64,000 nucleotides of DNA from Guyparkeria hydrothermalis (GCF_023555385.1 NZ_JAJSED010000001.1:2028311-2092310), one strand, 5' to 3'; shown: positions 1 to 9,506, numbered from the stretch's first letter. A program made the numbers and translations. Notes: a model not told the origin generated them from the letters alone.

Positions 1-2439
1 GCCGGCCAGAACCGCATGACTGGTGCCGGCCTGATCGAGACCGAAGGCCCGCGCCTCTATCTGCGTGTCGGGCCGGGGTTCGATGCCGAGGGGGCGGCGA
101 CGATCAAGCGCATCGCCGCCACGCCCCTGAATATCGACGGCCGGGTGCTGCGCCTCTCGGATATCGCCGACATCTCGCGGCGGCTGGCCGACCCGCCGGG
201 CTTCGTGGTGGAGAACAACGGCGAGCGGGCACTGATGGTCGGCGTGATCATGGCCGAGAACATCAACGGCCTGAAGCTCGGCGAGCGGCTGGCGGCCTTC
301 GAGGAGCGGGTCGCTGCCGACCTGCCGGTCGGGGTGGAGCTGGAGAAGGTCACCAACCAGGCCGACGCGATTTCTCTGGCGGTCGACACCTTCCAGATCA
401 AGTTCCTGCTCGCCCTGGGCGTGGTCATGCTGGTGGGGTTTCTTGCCCTGGGTCTGCGTGCCGGGCTGGTGGTGGCCTTTGCCGTGCCGCTGACCCTGGC
501 GATGACCTTCGTCGTCATGCAGATCACCGGCAAGAACCTCGACCGGATCACGCTGGGTGCACTGATCCTGTCGCTGGGTCTGCTGGTCGATGACGCCATC
601 ATCGCCATCGAGATGATGCTGGTGAAGCTCGAGGAGGGCGCCGAGCGGACCGTGGCCGCCGCGCATGCCTGGACGGTCACCGCCATGCCGATGCTGGTGG
701 GCACGCTGGTGACCGTGGTCGGTTTCGTGCCAATCGGCTTCGCCCAGTCGAACGTCGGCGAGTACGCCGGCAACATCTTCTGGATCCTGGGGATCTCGCT
801 GATCGCCTCCTGGTTTGTCGCGGTGGTGTTCACCCCCTATCTGGGCGTGAAGCTCTTGCCGCGCATCGAGCCCTCATCCCCCGACAATATGTACAACAGC
901 CGCAGCTACCGGGCGCTGCGCGGCGTAATCACCGCCTGCGTGGCGCACCGCTGGTGGGTGGTCGGGGCCACCCTGATCCTGTTCGTCGCCTCCGCGGTGC
1001 TGATGGGCCAGGGCGTGGCCAAGCAGTTCTTCCCCAGCTCCGATCGCCCCGAGCTGCTGATCGACATCCAGTTACCCGAGGGCAGCTCGGTCGAGGCGAC
1101 CCAAGCGGTGGCCGAGCGGGTGGCCGCGGCAATCGAGGACGACCCGGCGCTCGAGTCGCTTTCCACCTACATCGGTCGTGGAGCGCCGCGCTTCTTCCTC
1201 GCGCTCAATCCGGAGCTGCCCGACCCGGCCTTCGCCAAGATCATCGCCGTCACCCACGATGCGAAGGCACGTCAGGCCCTGCGCGAGCGGATGGAGTCGA
1301 TGATCAGTGAGGGCGCCTTTCCCGAGGCGCGCGTGCGCCCGCACCCGCTGCTCTACGGCCCGCCGGTGGTCTGGCCGGTGCAGTTCCGGGTCATGGGCCC
1401 GGAGGTCAGCCAGCTGACGGCCATCGGTGAACAGGTGCGCGAGATCATGGCGGGGAACCCGCACCTGGTCGATCCGCACCTCGAGTGGGGGCGACAGGTG
1501 CCGGCGCTGCGCCTCGCGCTCGATCCGGGACGGCTGGCCGCGCTGGGCGTGACGCCGGTCGAGGTCCAGTCGCAGCTGGCCGAACTGATAAACGGCCGTG
1601 CCGCGACCCAGCTACGCGAGGGTATCCGCGGCGTGGACGTGATCGTGCGCGCCGAGCCGGGCGTGGCCCGCGACCCGGCCCAGCTCGCCCGCCTGCCGAT
1701 TCGTATCGTCGAGGGGCGGACCGTGCCGCTCGAGCAACTGGGCGAGATCGCGGTCGAGAACGAGCTGCCGGTATTCAAGCGGCGCAACCAGACCCCGTAT
1801 CTCAACGTGAACGCCGAGATCCGCGGTGCCCAGCCGCCGGATGCCACCTTCGCCAGCTGGGACGACCTCGCCGAGTTGAGGGCCTCGCTGCCTGCCGGCT
1901 ACCGGCTCGAGATCGGCGGCACGGTGGAGCAGTCGGCCAAGGCGCAGGACTCGCTGAAGGTAGTCATGCCGCTGATGGTGGTACTGATGCTCACCCTGCT
2001 GATGTTCAACATGCGTTCGTTCCCCGGGTTGTTCATGGTGCTGCTGACCGCACCGCTGGGCCTGATCGGGGCGGCCGGTGCGCTGGCACTGTTCAACCAG
2101 CCGTTCGGCTTCGTCGCGCTGCTGGGCCTGATCGGTCTGGCCGGGATACTGATGCGCAATACCCTGATCCTGGTGGGGCAGATCGACGAGAACCGCCGTG
2201 CCGGCGACGATCGCCACACCGCGGTGATCGAGGCGACCATCCGTCGCGCACGACCGGTCGTGCTCACGGCGCTGGCCGCCGTGCTGGCCTTCGTGCCGCT
2301 GACGGCCAGCACCTTCTGGGGGCCGCTGGCGGTCACACTGATCGGCGGGATTGCCGCCGGCACGGTGCTCACCATCGTGTTCCTGCCGGCCATGTATGCC
2401 CTGTGGTTCCGGGTGAGGCCGCCGCATGAAACCGCCTGA
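1..2439 (+). CDS. RND-family efflux transporter permease, 3' part (5' end outside window)
   Basis: This is the C-terminal ~810 residues of an inner-membrane proton-driven RND pump of the AcrB/MdtB/CusA superfamily, which exports drugs, solvents or metals through a periplasmic adaptor and outer-membrane channel. The reading frame is open from base 1, so the true start lies upstream and the Met at base 16 is internal. Visible features are a membrane helix cluster after about residue 130, the proton-relay segment GLLVDDAIIAIEMM with the paired aspartates, a large periplasmic loop with the porter and docking repeats, and a second helix cluster ending in ALAAVLAFVPLTAS. Substrate class cannot be decided because the N-terminal half is missing. 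The gene downstream, pstS, has its own regulatory region, so the pump gene is the last of its unit. Confidence 0.9.
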   Translation, partial: AGQNRMTGAGLIETEGPRLYLRVGPGFDAEGAATIKRIAATPLNIDGRVLRLSDIADISRRLADPPGFVVENNGERALMVGVIMAENINGLKLGERLAAFEERVAADLPVGVELEKVTNQADAISLAVDTFQIKFLLALGVVMLVGFLALGLRAGLVVAFAVPLTLAMTFVVMQITGKNLDRITLGALILSLGLLVDDAIIAIEMMLVKLEEGAERTVAAAHAWTVTAMPMLVGTLVTVVGFVPIGFAQSNVGEYAGNIFWILGISLIASWFVAVVFTPYLGVKLLPRIEPSSPDNMYNSRSYRALRGVITACVAHRWWVVGATLILFVASAVLMGQGVAKQFFPSSDRPELLIDIQLPEGSSVEATQAVAERVAAAIEDDPALESLSTYIGRGAPRFFLALNPELPDPAFAKIIAVTHDAKARQALRERMESMISEGAFPEARVRPHPLLYGPPVVWPVQFRVMGPEVSQLTAIGEQVREIMAGNPHLVDPHLEWGRQVPALRLALDPGRLAALGVTPVEVQSQLAELINGRAATQLREGIRGVDVIVRAEPGVARDPAQLARLPIRIVEGRTVPLEQLGEIAVENELPVFKRRNQTPYLNVNAEIRGAQPPDATFASWDDLAELRASLPAGYRLEIGGTVEQSAKAQDSLKVVMPLMVVLMLTLLMFNMRSFPGLFMVLLTAPLGLIGAAGALALFNQPFGFVALLGLIGLAGILMRNTLILVGQIDENRRAGDDRHTAVIEATIRRARPVVLTALAAVLAFVPLTASTFWGPLAVTLIGGIAAGTVLTIVFLPAMYALWFRVRPPHETA

Positions 2440-2479
2440 ATGCATATTCGGATGTAGGTGTTATCGAACCGTTGTCATA

Positions 2480-2497
2480 TCGTCACAAACCTGTCAC
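2480..2497 (+). promoter_or_regulatory. Putative PHO box upstream of pstS
   Basis: The 18 bases TCGTCAC-AAAC-CTGTCAC form two 7-bp direct repeats spaced by 4 bp (11-bp period). This is the architecture of the PhoB box (CTGTCAT-N4-CTGTCAC type). An extra half-site TTGTCAT lies just upstream at 2472-2478. The site is about 65 bases before the pstS start, a suitable place for activation under phosphate limitation. No clear sigma-70 -35 is seen, as is usual for PhoB-activated promoters where PhoB replaces it. The PhoB assignment is inference from the motif and the gene it precedes. Confidence 0.7.
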
Positions 2498-2560
2498 AAA
2501 GGATCACCAGACTGCGTTCCTGCAATCACGTTGTACTGAACATCAACCGAGGTTTTCCTG

Positions 2561-3577
2561 ATGAAACGTTTTGCCGTAACCAGTATTGGTCTGGCCACCG
2601 CGATGGTCGCGACCATGGGCACCGCTCAGGCGCGTGACCAGGTCCGCATCGTCGGTTCCTCCACCGTCTTCCCGTTCGCCAGCTACGTCGCCGAGGAGCT
2701 GGGCGCGACCACCAAGTGGCCGACCCCGGTGATCGAGTCGACCGGTTCGGGTGGCGGCATGAAGCTGTTCTGCGAAGGCAACGGCATGGACACCCCGGAC
2801 ATCACCAACGCCTCGCGTCGGATGAAGACCTCAGAGTTCGAGCGCTGCCAGGAAAACGGCGTTACCGACATCACCGAGGCCATGGTCGGCTACGACGGCA
2901 TCGCGTTCGCCCAGAGCAACACCAACGACGCGGTCAGCGTGACCCGCGAGCAGATTGCCCTGGCGCTGCTGGAGAAGGTGCCGCAGGACGGCGAGCTGGT
3001 TAAGAACCCGTACAAGAAGTGGAGCGAGATCGATTCTTCCCTTCCGGACCGCGAGATCCGCGTCTACGGTCCGCCGACCACTTCCGGCACCCGTGACGCC
3101 TTCGAGGAGCTGGTGCTCGAGGCCGTGACCGAGGAGATGGACGCCTTTGGTGGCGAGGGCTACACAAACATCCGCAAGGATGGTGCTTACATCGACGCCG
3201 GTGAGAACGACAACCTGATCGTCCAGAAGCTGCAGAACGACACCGATGCCTTCGGCATCTTCGGCTACTCCTTCCTCGAAGAGAACGCCGGCAAGCTGTC
3301 CGGCGCGAGCATCGACGGCGTCAAGCCGGAGCCGGAAGCGATCGGTTCGGGTGAGTACCCGGTTTCTCGCTCGCTGTGGTTCTACATCAAGAACAGCCAC
3401 GCCGAGGACGTCCCGGCCATGGGCGACTACGTCGAGCTCTTCATGAGCGACAAGATGATCAGCGATCTGGGCTACCTCAAGGGTATCGGCCTGATCCCGA
3501 TGCCGCAGGACCTGCTCAAGGAGTGGCAGACCAATGTGGCCGATCGCAAGCAGCTCGAACTGTCCGATCTGAAGTAA
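2561..3577 (+). CDS. pstS: Phosphate ABC transporter, periplasmic phosphate-binding protein PstS
   Basis: The 338-residue protein captures inorganic phosphate in the periplasm and delivers it to PstC-PstA. A signal peptide is clear: MKRF, then a hydrophobic stretch ending AQA at about residue 24. The mature protein opens with RIVGSSTVFPF, matching the conserved G-S-(S/T)-T phosphate-binding loop of PBP-like phosphate binders. STGSGGGMKLFC and the GPPTTSGTRD loop supply further phosphate ligands. The protein is of the sulfur-bacterial/alphaproteobacterial PstS type rather than the Escherichia coli type. It is the first gene of pstSCAB, with a PHO-box-like site upstream and a terminator-like hairpin after the stop, which should make pstS message more abundant than the permease genes. 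Confidence 0.95.
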   Translation: MKRFAVTSIGLATAMVATMGTAQARDQVRIVGSSTVFPFASYVAEELGATTKWPTPVIESTGSGGGMKLFCEGNGMDTPDITNASRRMKTSEFERCQENGVTDITEAMVGYDGIAFAQSNTNDAVSVTREQIALALLEKVPQDGELVKNPYKKWSEIDSSLPDREIRVYGPPTTSGTRDAFEELVLEAVTEEMDAFGGEGYTNIRKDGAYIDAGENDNLIVQKLQNDTDAFGIFGYSFLEENAGKLSGASIDGVKPEPEAIGSGEYPVSRSLWFYIKNSHAEDVPAMGDYVELFMSDKMISDLGYLKGIGLIPMPQDLLKEWQTNVADRKQLELSDLK

Positions 3578-3606
3578 GCGCCAACGGCGCACTCCCAGGG
3601 ACGGGA

Positions 3607-3640
3607 AAGGCCGGCGGGCGTGGCTCGCCGGCCTTCTCTT
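3607..3640 (+). terminator. Terminator-like hairpin after pstS
   Basis: A 10-bp perfect stem (AAGGCCGGCG, 3607-3616, with CGCCGGCCTT, 3626-3635) encloses a 9-base loop and is followed by CTCTT. The T-tract is short and interrupted, so it may be a partial terminator or a 3'-end stabilising hairpin within the pst operon. Confidence 0.6.
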
Positions 3641-3801
3641 GTCGCAAGCGTTTGGTTGAATTCATGCCGAATGCTTGCAACAGGAGTCAGGTTGCCAATA
3701 ATGGGCCGCTTTGACGGCCTTAACGGGCCGACCCGAGGCCTTGGCCGGCACAGCCGCCCGATGGATGCCGACACCGTGATCCAAGACGGAATAGCGCAGA
3801 C

Positions 3802-5061
3802 ATGCAGACCGACCACATATTGATGACGTTCTTCGCCGGGGTGCTGCTCCTCGGGGCGCTGGGGTTCTACCTCGGGCGAGCCAAGGCAACGCGGACGCGC
3901 GCAGGCGGGGTGCACATGCATTCCCAGCCGGATCAGTACGCGTGGTTCGCGGTGCTCAGTTCGGCCGGCCCCGCCGTGGTCGTCGCCTTCCTGGCCGCGA
4001 TCGTGCTGGGCGTATTCGAGAACGTCTTCCCCAGCTGGCTGGCGGTTGTCGGCGCCCTGGGGTTGGGCGCTTTCGGCCTGTTTGTCGGCCTGAACCGCAT
4101 CCGCCCCGAGCTGCGCGCCCGCGATTCGCTTGAGCGGTCGGTGCGGTGGACGCTGCTGGCAGCGGCCTCCGTCTCGGTCCTGACCACCTTCGGTATCCTG
4201 TTCTCCATCCTGTTCGAGGCGATCCGCTTCTTCCAGATGGAGAGCTTCTGGTACTTCATCACCGGGACCAACTGGGCCCCGGGCGACTCGTTCCTCGAGG
4301 CCGCCGGCCGGGCCGAGGGCGGCGAAGGGCCATCCGGCAACTTCGGCGCACTGCCGCTGTTCGCTGGCACCTTCATGATCACCGCGATCGCCATGCTGGT
4401 GGCCGTCCCCATCGGCGTCTCCGCGGCGATCTACATGTCCGAGTACGCGCCCAATTCGGTACGCACGGTCGCCAAGCCCGTGCTCGAGGTGCTGGCGGGC
4501 ATTCCGACGGTTGTCTACGGCTTCTTCGCCGCGATCACCGTCGCGCCGCTGATCGTCACGGCAGCCGGTTCGGTTGGCCTGGACGCCTCGTTCAACAACG
4601 CCCTCGCCCCCGGGATCGTGATGGGCATCATGATCATCCCGTTCATTTCCTCGCTCTCGGACGACGTGATCAGCTCGGTGCCCACGGCGATGCGCCAGGG
4701 CTCACTGGCACTGGGCACCACGCGCAACGAGACCATCCGCCACGTGGTGCTGCCCGCGGCACTGCCGGGGATCATCTCGGCGACGCTGCTGGGCGTCTCG
4801 CGCGCCCTGGGCGAGACCATGATCGTGGTGATGGCAGCCGGCATGCGGCCGAACCTCACCGCGAATCCTCTCGAGGACATGACGACGGTGACCGTCAGCA
4901 TCGTCTCCGCACTCACGGGTGACAACGAGTTCGAGTCGGCCGCGACGCTGTCGGCATTCGCGCTGGGGCTGATGCTGTTCGTGGTCACGCTGGTGCTCAA
5001 CTTCGTCTCGGTGTTGATGATCCGTCGCTTCCGTCGGAAGTACGCGGTCAACAACCTGTAA
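3802..5061 (+). CDS. pstC: Phosphate ABC transporter permease PstC
   Basis: The 419-residue inner-membrane permease subunit pairs with PstA to form the phosphate channel. It has an extended N-terminal membrane region (helices near residues 6-23, 45-65 and 72-90), then the canonical binding-protein-dependent transport domain from about residue 190. The EAA-type cytoplasmic loop ends with LGVSRALGETMIVVMAAG, the typical PstC signature. The chosen start is ATG 3802; an alternative in-frame ATG lies at 3823. It is separated from pstS by 224 bases containing a hairpin and nothing else recognised, and from pstA by 25 bases, so pstC-pstA-pstB are probably co-transcribed. Confidence 0.95.
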   Translation: MQTDHILMTFFAGVLLLGALGFYLGRAKATRTRAGGVHMHSQPDQYAWFAVLSSAGPAVVVAFLAAIVLGVFENVFPSWLAVVGALGLGAFGLFVGLNRIRPELRARDSLERSVRWTLLAAASVSVLTTFGILFSILFEAIRFFQMESFWYFITGTNWAPGDSFLEAAGRAEGGEGPSGNFGALPLFAGTFMITAIAMLVAVPIGVSAAIYMSEYAPNSVRTVAKPVLEVLAGIPTVVYGFFAAITVAPLIVTAAGSVGLDASFNNALAPGIVMGIMIIPFISSLSDDVISSVPTAMRQGSLALGTTRNETIRHVVLPAALPGIISATLLGVSRALGETMIVVMAAGMRPNLTANPLEDMTTVTVSIVSALTGDNEFESAATLSAFALGLMLFVVTLVLNFVSVLMIRRFRRKYAVNNL

Positions 5062-5086
5062 ACAGTCCAATCGGAAGCTTCCTGTC

Positions 5087-6253
5087 ATGGCCCAGTCCCT
5101 GGACGACATCTCCCGTCAGCTGAAAAAGCGCCACCGCAAGTCGGCACGCATGAAGTGGCTGTCGATGGCGGCGCTGCTTGCCGCAGGCGCCTTCCTGGTG
5201 CTGTTTCTCATCGACATGCTGGTCAAGGGGCTGCCGGCCTTCCAGCAGGCCTACATCCAGGTGGAGATCGACTACAGCGAGCGGGCCAGCGAGTTGCCGC
5301 TGGCGGCGGTGGAGGCCGATGTGCGCGAGCTGGTCAGCCGCGGTTATCTGCGCCTGATCCCCAATCGCATGAAAGAGAACCCCGACCTGCTTGGCACCAA
5401 GCGCATGGAGTGGGTGCTGGCCGACGACGCGGTCGACCAGCATCTGAAGGGGCGTGACACCCGCCTGCGCGACAAGCAGAAGGCGGTGATCGATCGGCTG
5501 GTCGAGGCGGGCAACGCCGAACTGCGCTTCAACACCGGCTTCTTCACCAACGGCGACTCCAAGCTGCCGGAGATGGCAGGCCTGGCCTCGGCGGCCGTGG
5601 GGTCGGTGCTGGTACTGATCGTCACCCTGGCCTTCGCCTTCCCGGTGGGCGTGATGACGGCGGTCTACCTCGAGGAGTTCGCGCCGGACAATCGCTTCAC
5701 GCGCTTTCTAGAGATCAACATCAACAACCTCGCCGCGATCCCGTCGATCCTGTTTGGTCTGCTGGGTCTGGCCATATTCATCAACTTCTTCGGCGCACCG
5801 CGCTCCTCGGCGCTGGCCGGCGGTCTGACGCTGGGTCTGATGACGCTGCCGATCATCATCATTACCTCGCGTGCCGCCCTGCGCGCCGTACCCGACTCGA
5901 TCCGCCAGGCGGCCTTCGGCGTCGGGGCGACCCGCTGGCAGACCGTGCGTGATCACGTGTTGCCGCTGTCGATGCCGGGTATCCTGACCGGCTCGATCAT
6001 CGGCTTGGCGCAGGCGCTGGGCGAGACCGCGCCGCTGATCATCATCGGCATGATCGCCTACATCCCGGACGCCCCGGGCAGTTTCACCCAGGCGGCCACC
6101 GTGCTACCGGCACAGATCTTCACCTGGGCGGGTATGCCGGAGTCGGCCTACGTCGAGCGTACCGCTGCCGGTATCATCGTGCTGCTGTCCGTGCTGATCA
6201 CGCTGAATGCGACCGCGGTCTATCTGCGCAAGAAATTCGAGCACCGCTGGTAA
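5087..6253 (+). CDS. pstA: Phosphate ABC transporter permease PstA
   Basis: The 388-residue second permease subunit of the phosphate importer begins with a cytoplasmic basic segment and one membrane helix (about residues 25-45). A long periplasmic insertion of roughly 110 residues follows before the transport domain. The EAA loop contains GLAQALGETAPLIIIGM, diagnostic for PstA. The insertion makes it longer than the ~296-residue E. coli PstA, a form seen in several other proteobacteria. It lies between pstC and pstB in the same direction. Confidence 0.95.
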   Translation: MAQSLDDISRQLKKRHRKSARMKWLSMAALLAAGAFLVLFLIDMLVKGLPAFQQAYIQVEIDYSERASELPLAAVEADVRELVSRGYLRLIPNRMKENPDLLGTKRMEWVLADDAVDQHLKGRDTRLRDKQKAVIDRLVEAGNAELRFNTGFFTNGDSKLPEMAGLASAAVGSVLVLIVTLAFAFPVGVMTAVYLEEFAPDNRFTRFLEININNLAAIPSILFGLLGLAIFINFFGAPRSSALAGGLTLGLMTLPIIIITSRAALRAVPDSIRQAAFGVGATRWQTVRDHVLPLSMPGILTGSIIGLAQALGETAPLIIIGMIAYIPDAPGSFTQAATVLPAQIFTWAGMPESAYVERTAAGIIVLLSVLITLNATAVYLRKKFEHRW

Positions 6254-6313
6254 GCCCGGCGGGCCAGACAGCCTTTTCCACCGAACGCCACATAACGAAC
6301 AGGTACGGCGAGC

Positions 6314-7132
6314 ATGACAACCAAACTCGCGGCTTCACCGGGCGCCCCGGTCAACTTCAACCAGCAGACGACCCACGATCTGGCGCTGACCGTTCGGGAT
6401 CTCAAGCTCTGGTACGGCGAGAAGCAGGCGCTGCACGGCATCGACCTGGACGTCTACCAGAACAACATCACGGCCCTGATCGGCCCGTCCGGCTGTGGCA
6501 AGTCGACCTTCCTGCGCTGCATGAACCGCATGAATGACCTGATCCCCACGGTGCGCACCGAGGGTGAGGTCATGATGGAAGGAAGGAACGTGCTTTCCCG
6601 CCAGGTCGACGAGGTCGCCCTGCGCAAGAAGGTCGGCATGGTGTTCCAGAAGCCGAACCCGTTCCCGAAGAGCATCTACGAGAACGTCGCCTACGCGCCG
6701 CGCATGCACGACCTGGTGAGCAAGGGCGCGGAGCAGGACGAACTGGTGGAGCAGTCGCTGCGTTCGGCCGGCCTGTGGGACGAGGTCAAGGATCAGCTCG
6801 ACAAGCCGGGGACATCGCTTTCCGGCGGTCAGCAGCAGCGCCTGTGCATCGCCCGGGCGATCGCCGTGCAGCCGAGCGTGATCCTGATGGATGAGCCGAC
6901 CTCCGCGCTCGACCCGATCTCCACGGCGACCGTCGAGGAGCTGATGTACGACCTCAAGCGCGAGTACACCATCGTCGTGGTCACCCACAACATGCAGCAG
7001 GCCGCGCGGATTGCCGATTACACTGCCTTCTTCCACCTGGGCAACGTGATCGAGTACAACGACACCGCGACCATGTTCTCCACGCCGGAGCACAAGAAGA
7101 CCGAGGACTACATCACCGGTCGCTACGGCTGA
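6314..7132 (+). CDS. pstB: Phosphate ABC transporter ATP-binding protein PstB
   Basis: The 272-residue cytoplasmic ATPase energises PstCA. It has Walker [11 protein letters not shown]-loop [10 protein letters not shown], signature LSGGQQQR, Walker [14 protein letters not shown] and switch His in [12 protein letters not shown]. The C-terminal YITGRYG ending is characteristic of PstB. It is the last gene of pstSCAB here; no phoU follows in this window. A strong bidirectional terminator closes the unit. Confidence 0.97.
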   Translation: MTTKLAASPGAPVNFNQQTTHDLALTVRDLKLWYGEKQALHGIDLDVYQNNITALIGPSGCGKSTFLRCMNRMNDLIPTVRTEGEVMMEGRNVLSRQVDEVALRKKVGMVFQKPNPFPKSIYENVAYAPRMHDLVSKGAEQDELVEQSLRSAGLWDEVKDQLDKPGTSLSGGQQQRLCIARAIAVQPSVILMDEPTSALDPISTATVEELMYDLKREYTIVVVTHNMQQAARIADYTAFFHLGNVIEYNDTATMFSTPEHKKTEDYITGRYG

Positions 7133-7173
7133 TCGCCGCATCATCGGTCCGCCCGCCCCGATCGGGCGGGCAC

Positions 7174-7206
7174 AAAAAAGCCCCGCGACGAAACGCGGGG
7201 CTTTTT
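7174..7206. terminator. Bidirectional intrinsic terminator between pstB and fbp
   Basis: The stem CCCCGCG/CGCGGGG, extended by flanking A and T runs, has an ACGAAA loop, with six A on the left and CTTTTT on the right. It therefore works for the plus-strand pst operon and the minus-strand fbp. A second GC hairpin without a T-run (7151-7171) precedes it. Confidence 0.9.
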
Positions 7207-7230
7207 CGTGTCCGGGGTCCCGGAAGGCGC

Positions 7231-8235
7231 TTAGCCTTCCTTGTGGTAGTCCCAGATGCGCTGGACTTCGTTCTTGGAGCCCAGGATGACCGGTACGCGC
7301 TGGTGCAGCTTTTCCGGGTCGATGGTCATGATCCGGTCCGGGCCGGTGATCGACAGGCCGCCGGCCTGCTCGACGATCATGGACATCGGGTTCGCCTCGT
7401 ACATCAGGCGCAGCTTGCCGCCGCGCTCGCGGTGCTTGCTGTCGATCGGGTACATGAACACGCCGCCACGAACCAGGATGCGGTGCACTTCGGCGACCAT
7501 CGAGGCAACCCAGCGCATGTTGAAGTCCTTGTCGCGCTCGCCTTCCTTGCCGGCGAGGCACTCGTCGACGTAGCGCTTGACCGGGGCATCCCAGAAACGC
7601 ATGTTCGACATGTTGATGGCGAACTCGGCGGTGTCTTCCGGGATGGTCATGTTCGGATGGGTCAGCTTGAACTCGCCGACCGAGCGATCCAGCGTGAAGC
7701 CGTCGACGCCGTCACCGATGGTCAGGACCAGGATGGTGGACGGGCCGTAGGTCACGTAACCGGCGGCGACCTGCTCGGTGCCCGGCTGCATGAAGTCTTC
7801 CTCGGTCGGGTTCTCCTTGCCGGTGGGGGCCTTGAGGACCGAGAAGATGGTGCCGACGGTTACGTTGACGTCGATGTTCGACGAGCCGTCCAGCGGATCG
7901 TAGGTGCACAGGTACGGGCCGCGGTGCTTGCCGGCCGGCAGGTCGTAGACCTCGTCCATTTCCTCGGAGGCGAGGCCGGCAGTGTGGCCGCCCTCGGTGA
8001 GGATGTCGGTGAACTCGTCGTTCGAGATGATATCGAGCTTCTTCTGGGTCTCGCCCTGAACGTTCTCGGTCTCTGCAGAGCCCAGCAGGCCGATGAGGTT
8101 GCCGCGGCCGACCTGGTCGGCAATCAGCTTGCAGCCGGAGGCAACGTCGTTGATCAGGCCGACGAAGTCGGCGTCGACGCGGCCCTGGCGCTGGTGCTCG
8201 GCCAGGTACTGCGAAAGTCGCTTGGCATCAGACAT
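7231..8235 (-). CDS. fbp: Fructose-1,6-bisphosphatase class I
   Basis: The 334-residue cytoplasmic enzyme hydrolyses fructose-1,6-bisphosphate to fructose-6-phosphate. It is needed for gluconeogenesis and for regenerating ribulose-1,5-bisphosphate in the Calvin cycle. The metal-binding signature [11 protein letters not shown] and [11 protein letters not shown] are present. The C-terminal half has GGVFMYPID and [19 protein letters not shown], typical of FBPase class I. It is a single gene transcribed away from the structured repeat element upstream. No CbbR site was recognised. Confidence 0.97.
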   Translation of the reverse strand: MSDAKRLSQYLAEHQRQGRVDADFVGLINDVASGCKLIADQVGRGNLIGLLGSAETENVQGETQKKLDIISNDEFTDILTEGGHTAGLASEEMDEVYDLPAGKHRGPYLCTYDPLDGSSNIDVNVTVGTIFSVLKAPTGKENPTEEDFMQPGTEQVAAGYVTYGPSTILVLTIGDGVDGFTLDRSVGEFKLTHPNMTIPEDTAEFAINMSNMRFWDAPVKRYVDECLAGKEGERDKDFNMRWVASMVAEVHRILVRGGVFMYPIDSKHRERGGKLRLMYEANPMSMIVEQAGGLSITGPDRIMTIDPEKLHQRVPVILGSKNEVQRIWDYHKEG

Positions 8236-8760
8236 GGAAAAGTCCTCTGTGTCAGTCGAATGGGTAAACGAAAAATCGGGGACAGGAAGTCTTTGAATGC
8301 GCTAGGGAAGGTCTGCTCGATTCGATAGTGCCTCTGCGGGCCGCCAAGGGCCCAGTTGCAAGGCGCAGTTCGCCGTGAATGACGCTACCTTCACAAGAAC
8401 TGCAACGCCGCAAATGGGTCCTTGGCGGCCCGCCCGAATGGGGCTGGCGGGTTTGCCCGCACTCGGCGTTGCCGCACCTCGCCGGGCAATGAGCCCGACG
8501 TCGGCACGGCGCCTTGATTGCGCACAAACCCGCCAGCCAGAGGCGCCATCGAATCGAGCAGACCTTCCCGACATTCAGAGCCGCCCTGTCCGGCAATCCG
8601 GTGTTCAGCGGCCGCCTATGGTAACCGATCGCCCGCGGCAACCGAACCGGAGCGCGTCCGGCCCGCCCCGGCGCCATCCGCGATGGCTGCAGGGTGGGGG
8701 GAAGTTGGGTATCCTTACGAACGCCCCGGCTCGGGTGACAAGCGCGCCCGGGCGAAATCC
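8236..8760. other. Gene-free divergent intergenic region holding a structured repeat
   Basis: These 525 bases lie between the divergently transcribed fbp and the PilZ gene. The central 8294-8577 is the three-way-junction inverted-repeat element described separately. The rest should contain the promoters for both genes, but no convincing -35/-10 pair was picked. Reading frames through it have no conserved protein character. Confidence 0.7.
8294..8577. repeat. Composite inverted-repeat element with two internal hairpins (three-way junction)
   Basis: Outer arms 8305-8336 and 8538-8569 are inverted copies matching at 30 of 32 bases, with a further TGAATG/CATTCA match outside them (8294-8299 and 8572-8577). 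Inside are two independent long hairpins. Hairpin A has 8336-8354 pairing with 8415-8433 (18 of 19), with inner paired segments. Hairpin B has 8442-8455 pairing with 8525-8538 (14 of 14). Together they fold as a closed stem with two arms. There is no ORF of its own, no transposase and no T-run. It may be a non-autonomous repeat element or a structured RNA or cruciform. Confidence 0.8.
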
Positions 8761-9489
8761 ATGGATTCGGAGTCATTGGTCTTGGACGATCAGGACATCA
8801 AAATTATCCGCGCGCCGCGTGCCATCCAGCGCGCGCTCGCCAGCCTGTTCGAGTCGCGCGCCCATGCGTGGCTGATCCCCGATGACGACCCGGATTTCCA
8901 GGGGCAGGTCCAGGTGGTCGGCAACGACGTCGATACGGGGCGCCTGGTCTTCGACTGCCCGGACCCGGTGGTGTTGCGTCACGTGCGTGCCGCAGGCGAG
9001 GTGCGGGTCCAGGCAGTCATCGACGGTCTGTTGAGCTGGTTCTACACTAGCGACGTCAAGGCCGATCGCGATGGCGACGACTGCTATCTCGGCATCGGCT
9101 ACCCGGAGAAGATGAAGCGCCTGCAGCGCCGCTCCGCCTTCCGCATCGACCTGCCGCCTGACGTGCCCGGCACGCTTGCCTTCTGTCTTCCCGAGCGCCG
9201 CGAGGTGGCCTCCGGCGAGGTGGTCAATATCTCGGCGACCGGCTGCGCGGTGAGCTTCACTCAGAAGAACGACCCGCGTTTTGCCCTCGGTGACGAGGTC
9301 AATGCCGCGCGCCTGAAGGTGGGCGAGCAGATCGATGCCCGTCTGGAATTCGTCGTCCGTAACCGGCGCCCGGGCGTGGGCAGCAGCGTTGTCTATGGTC
9401 TCGAGTTCAACGCCCTGCCGCCGCTCGAGAGTCAGGCGATCGATCGGGCCGTGATGCGCCTGCAGCGGCTGCGGCTCACTCGCGGCTGA
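8761..9489 (+). CDS. YcgR-like PilZ-domain protein (c-di-GMP effector)
   Basis: The 242-residue cytoplasmic protein has an N-terminal YcgR/PilZN-like beta domain (about residues 10-105) and a C-terminal PilZ domain. The c-di-GMP-binding motifs are visible: RRSAFR at the domain junction, matching RxxxR, and NISATGC, matching (D/N)xSxxG. The start was placed at ATG 8761 because upstream in-frame sequence runs into the repeat element and is low-complexity. The length then equals that of YcgR (~244 residues). In known family members the protein slows flagellar rotation or regulates surface behaviour when c-di-GMP is high. No flagellar genes are nearby, so the output here is unknown. Confidence 0.8.
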   Translation: MDSESLVLDDQDIKIIRAPRAIQRALASLFESRAHAWLIPDDDPDFQGQVQVVGNDVDTGRLVFDCPDPVVLRHVRAAGEVRVQAVIDGLLSWFYTSDVKADRDGDDCYLGIGYPEKMKRLQRRSAFRIDLPPDVPGTLAFCLPERREVASGEVVNISATGCAVSFTQKNDPRFALGDEVNAARLKVGEQIDARLEFVVRNRRPGVGSSVVYGLEFNALPPLESQAIDRAVMRLQRLRLTRG

Positions 9490-9506
9490 CGATCGGGTGC
9501 GTTGCC

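Noticed and set aside
8518-8760. In-frame upstream extension of the PilZ protein
   Set aside because: The extra 81 residues run through the inverted-repeat element and are low-complexity; ATG 8761 gives the family length.
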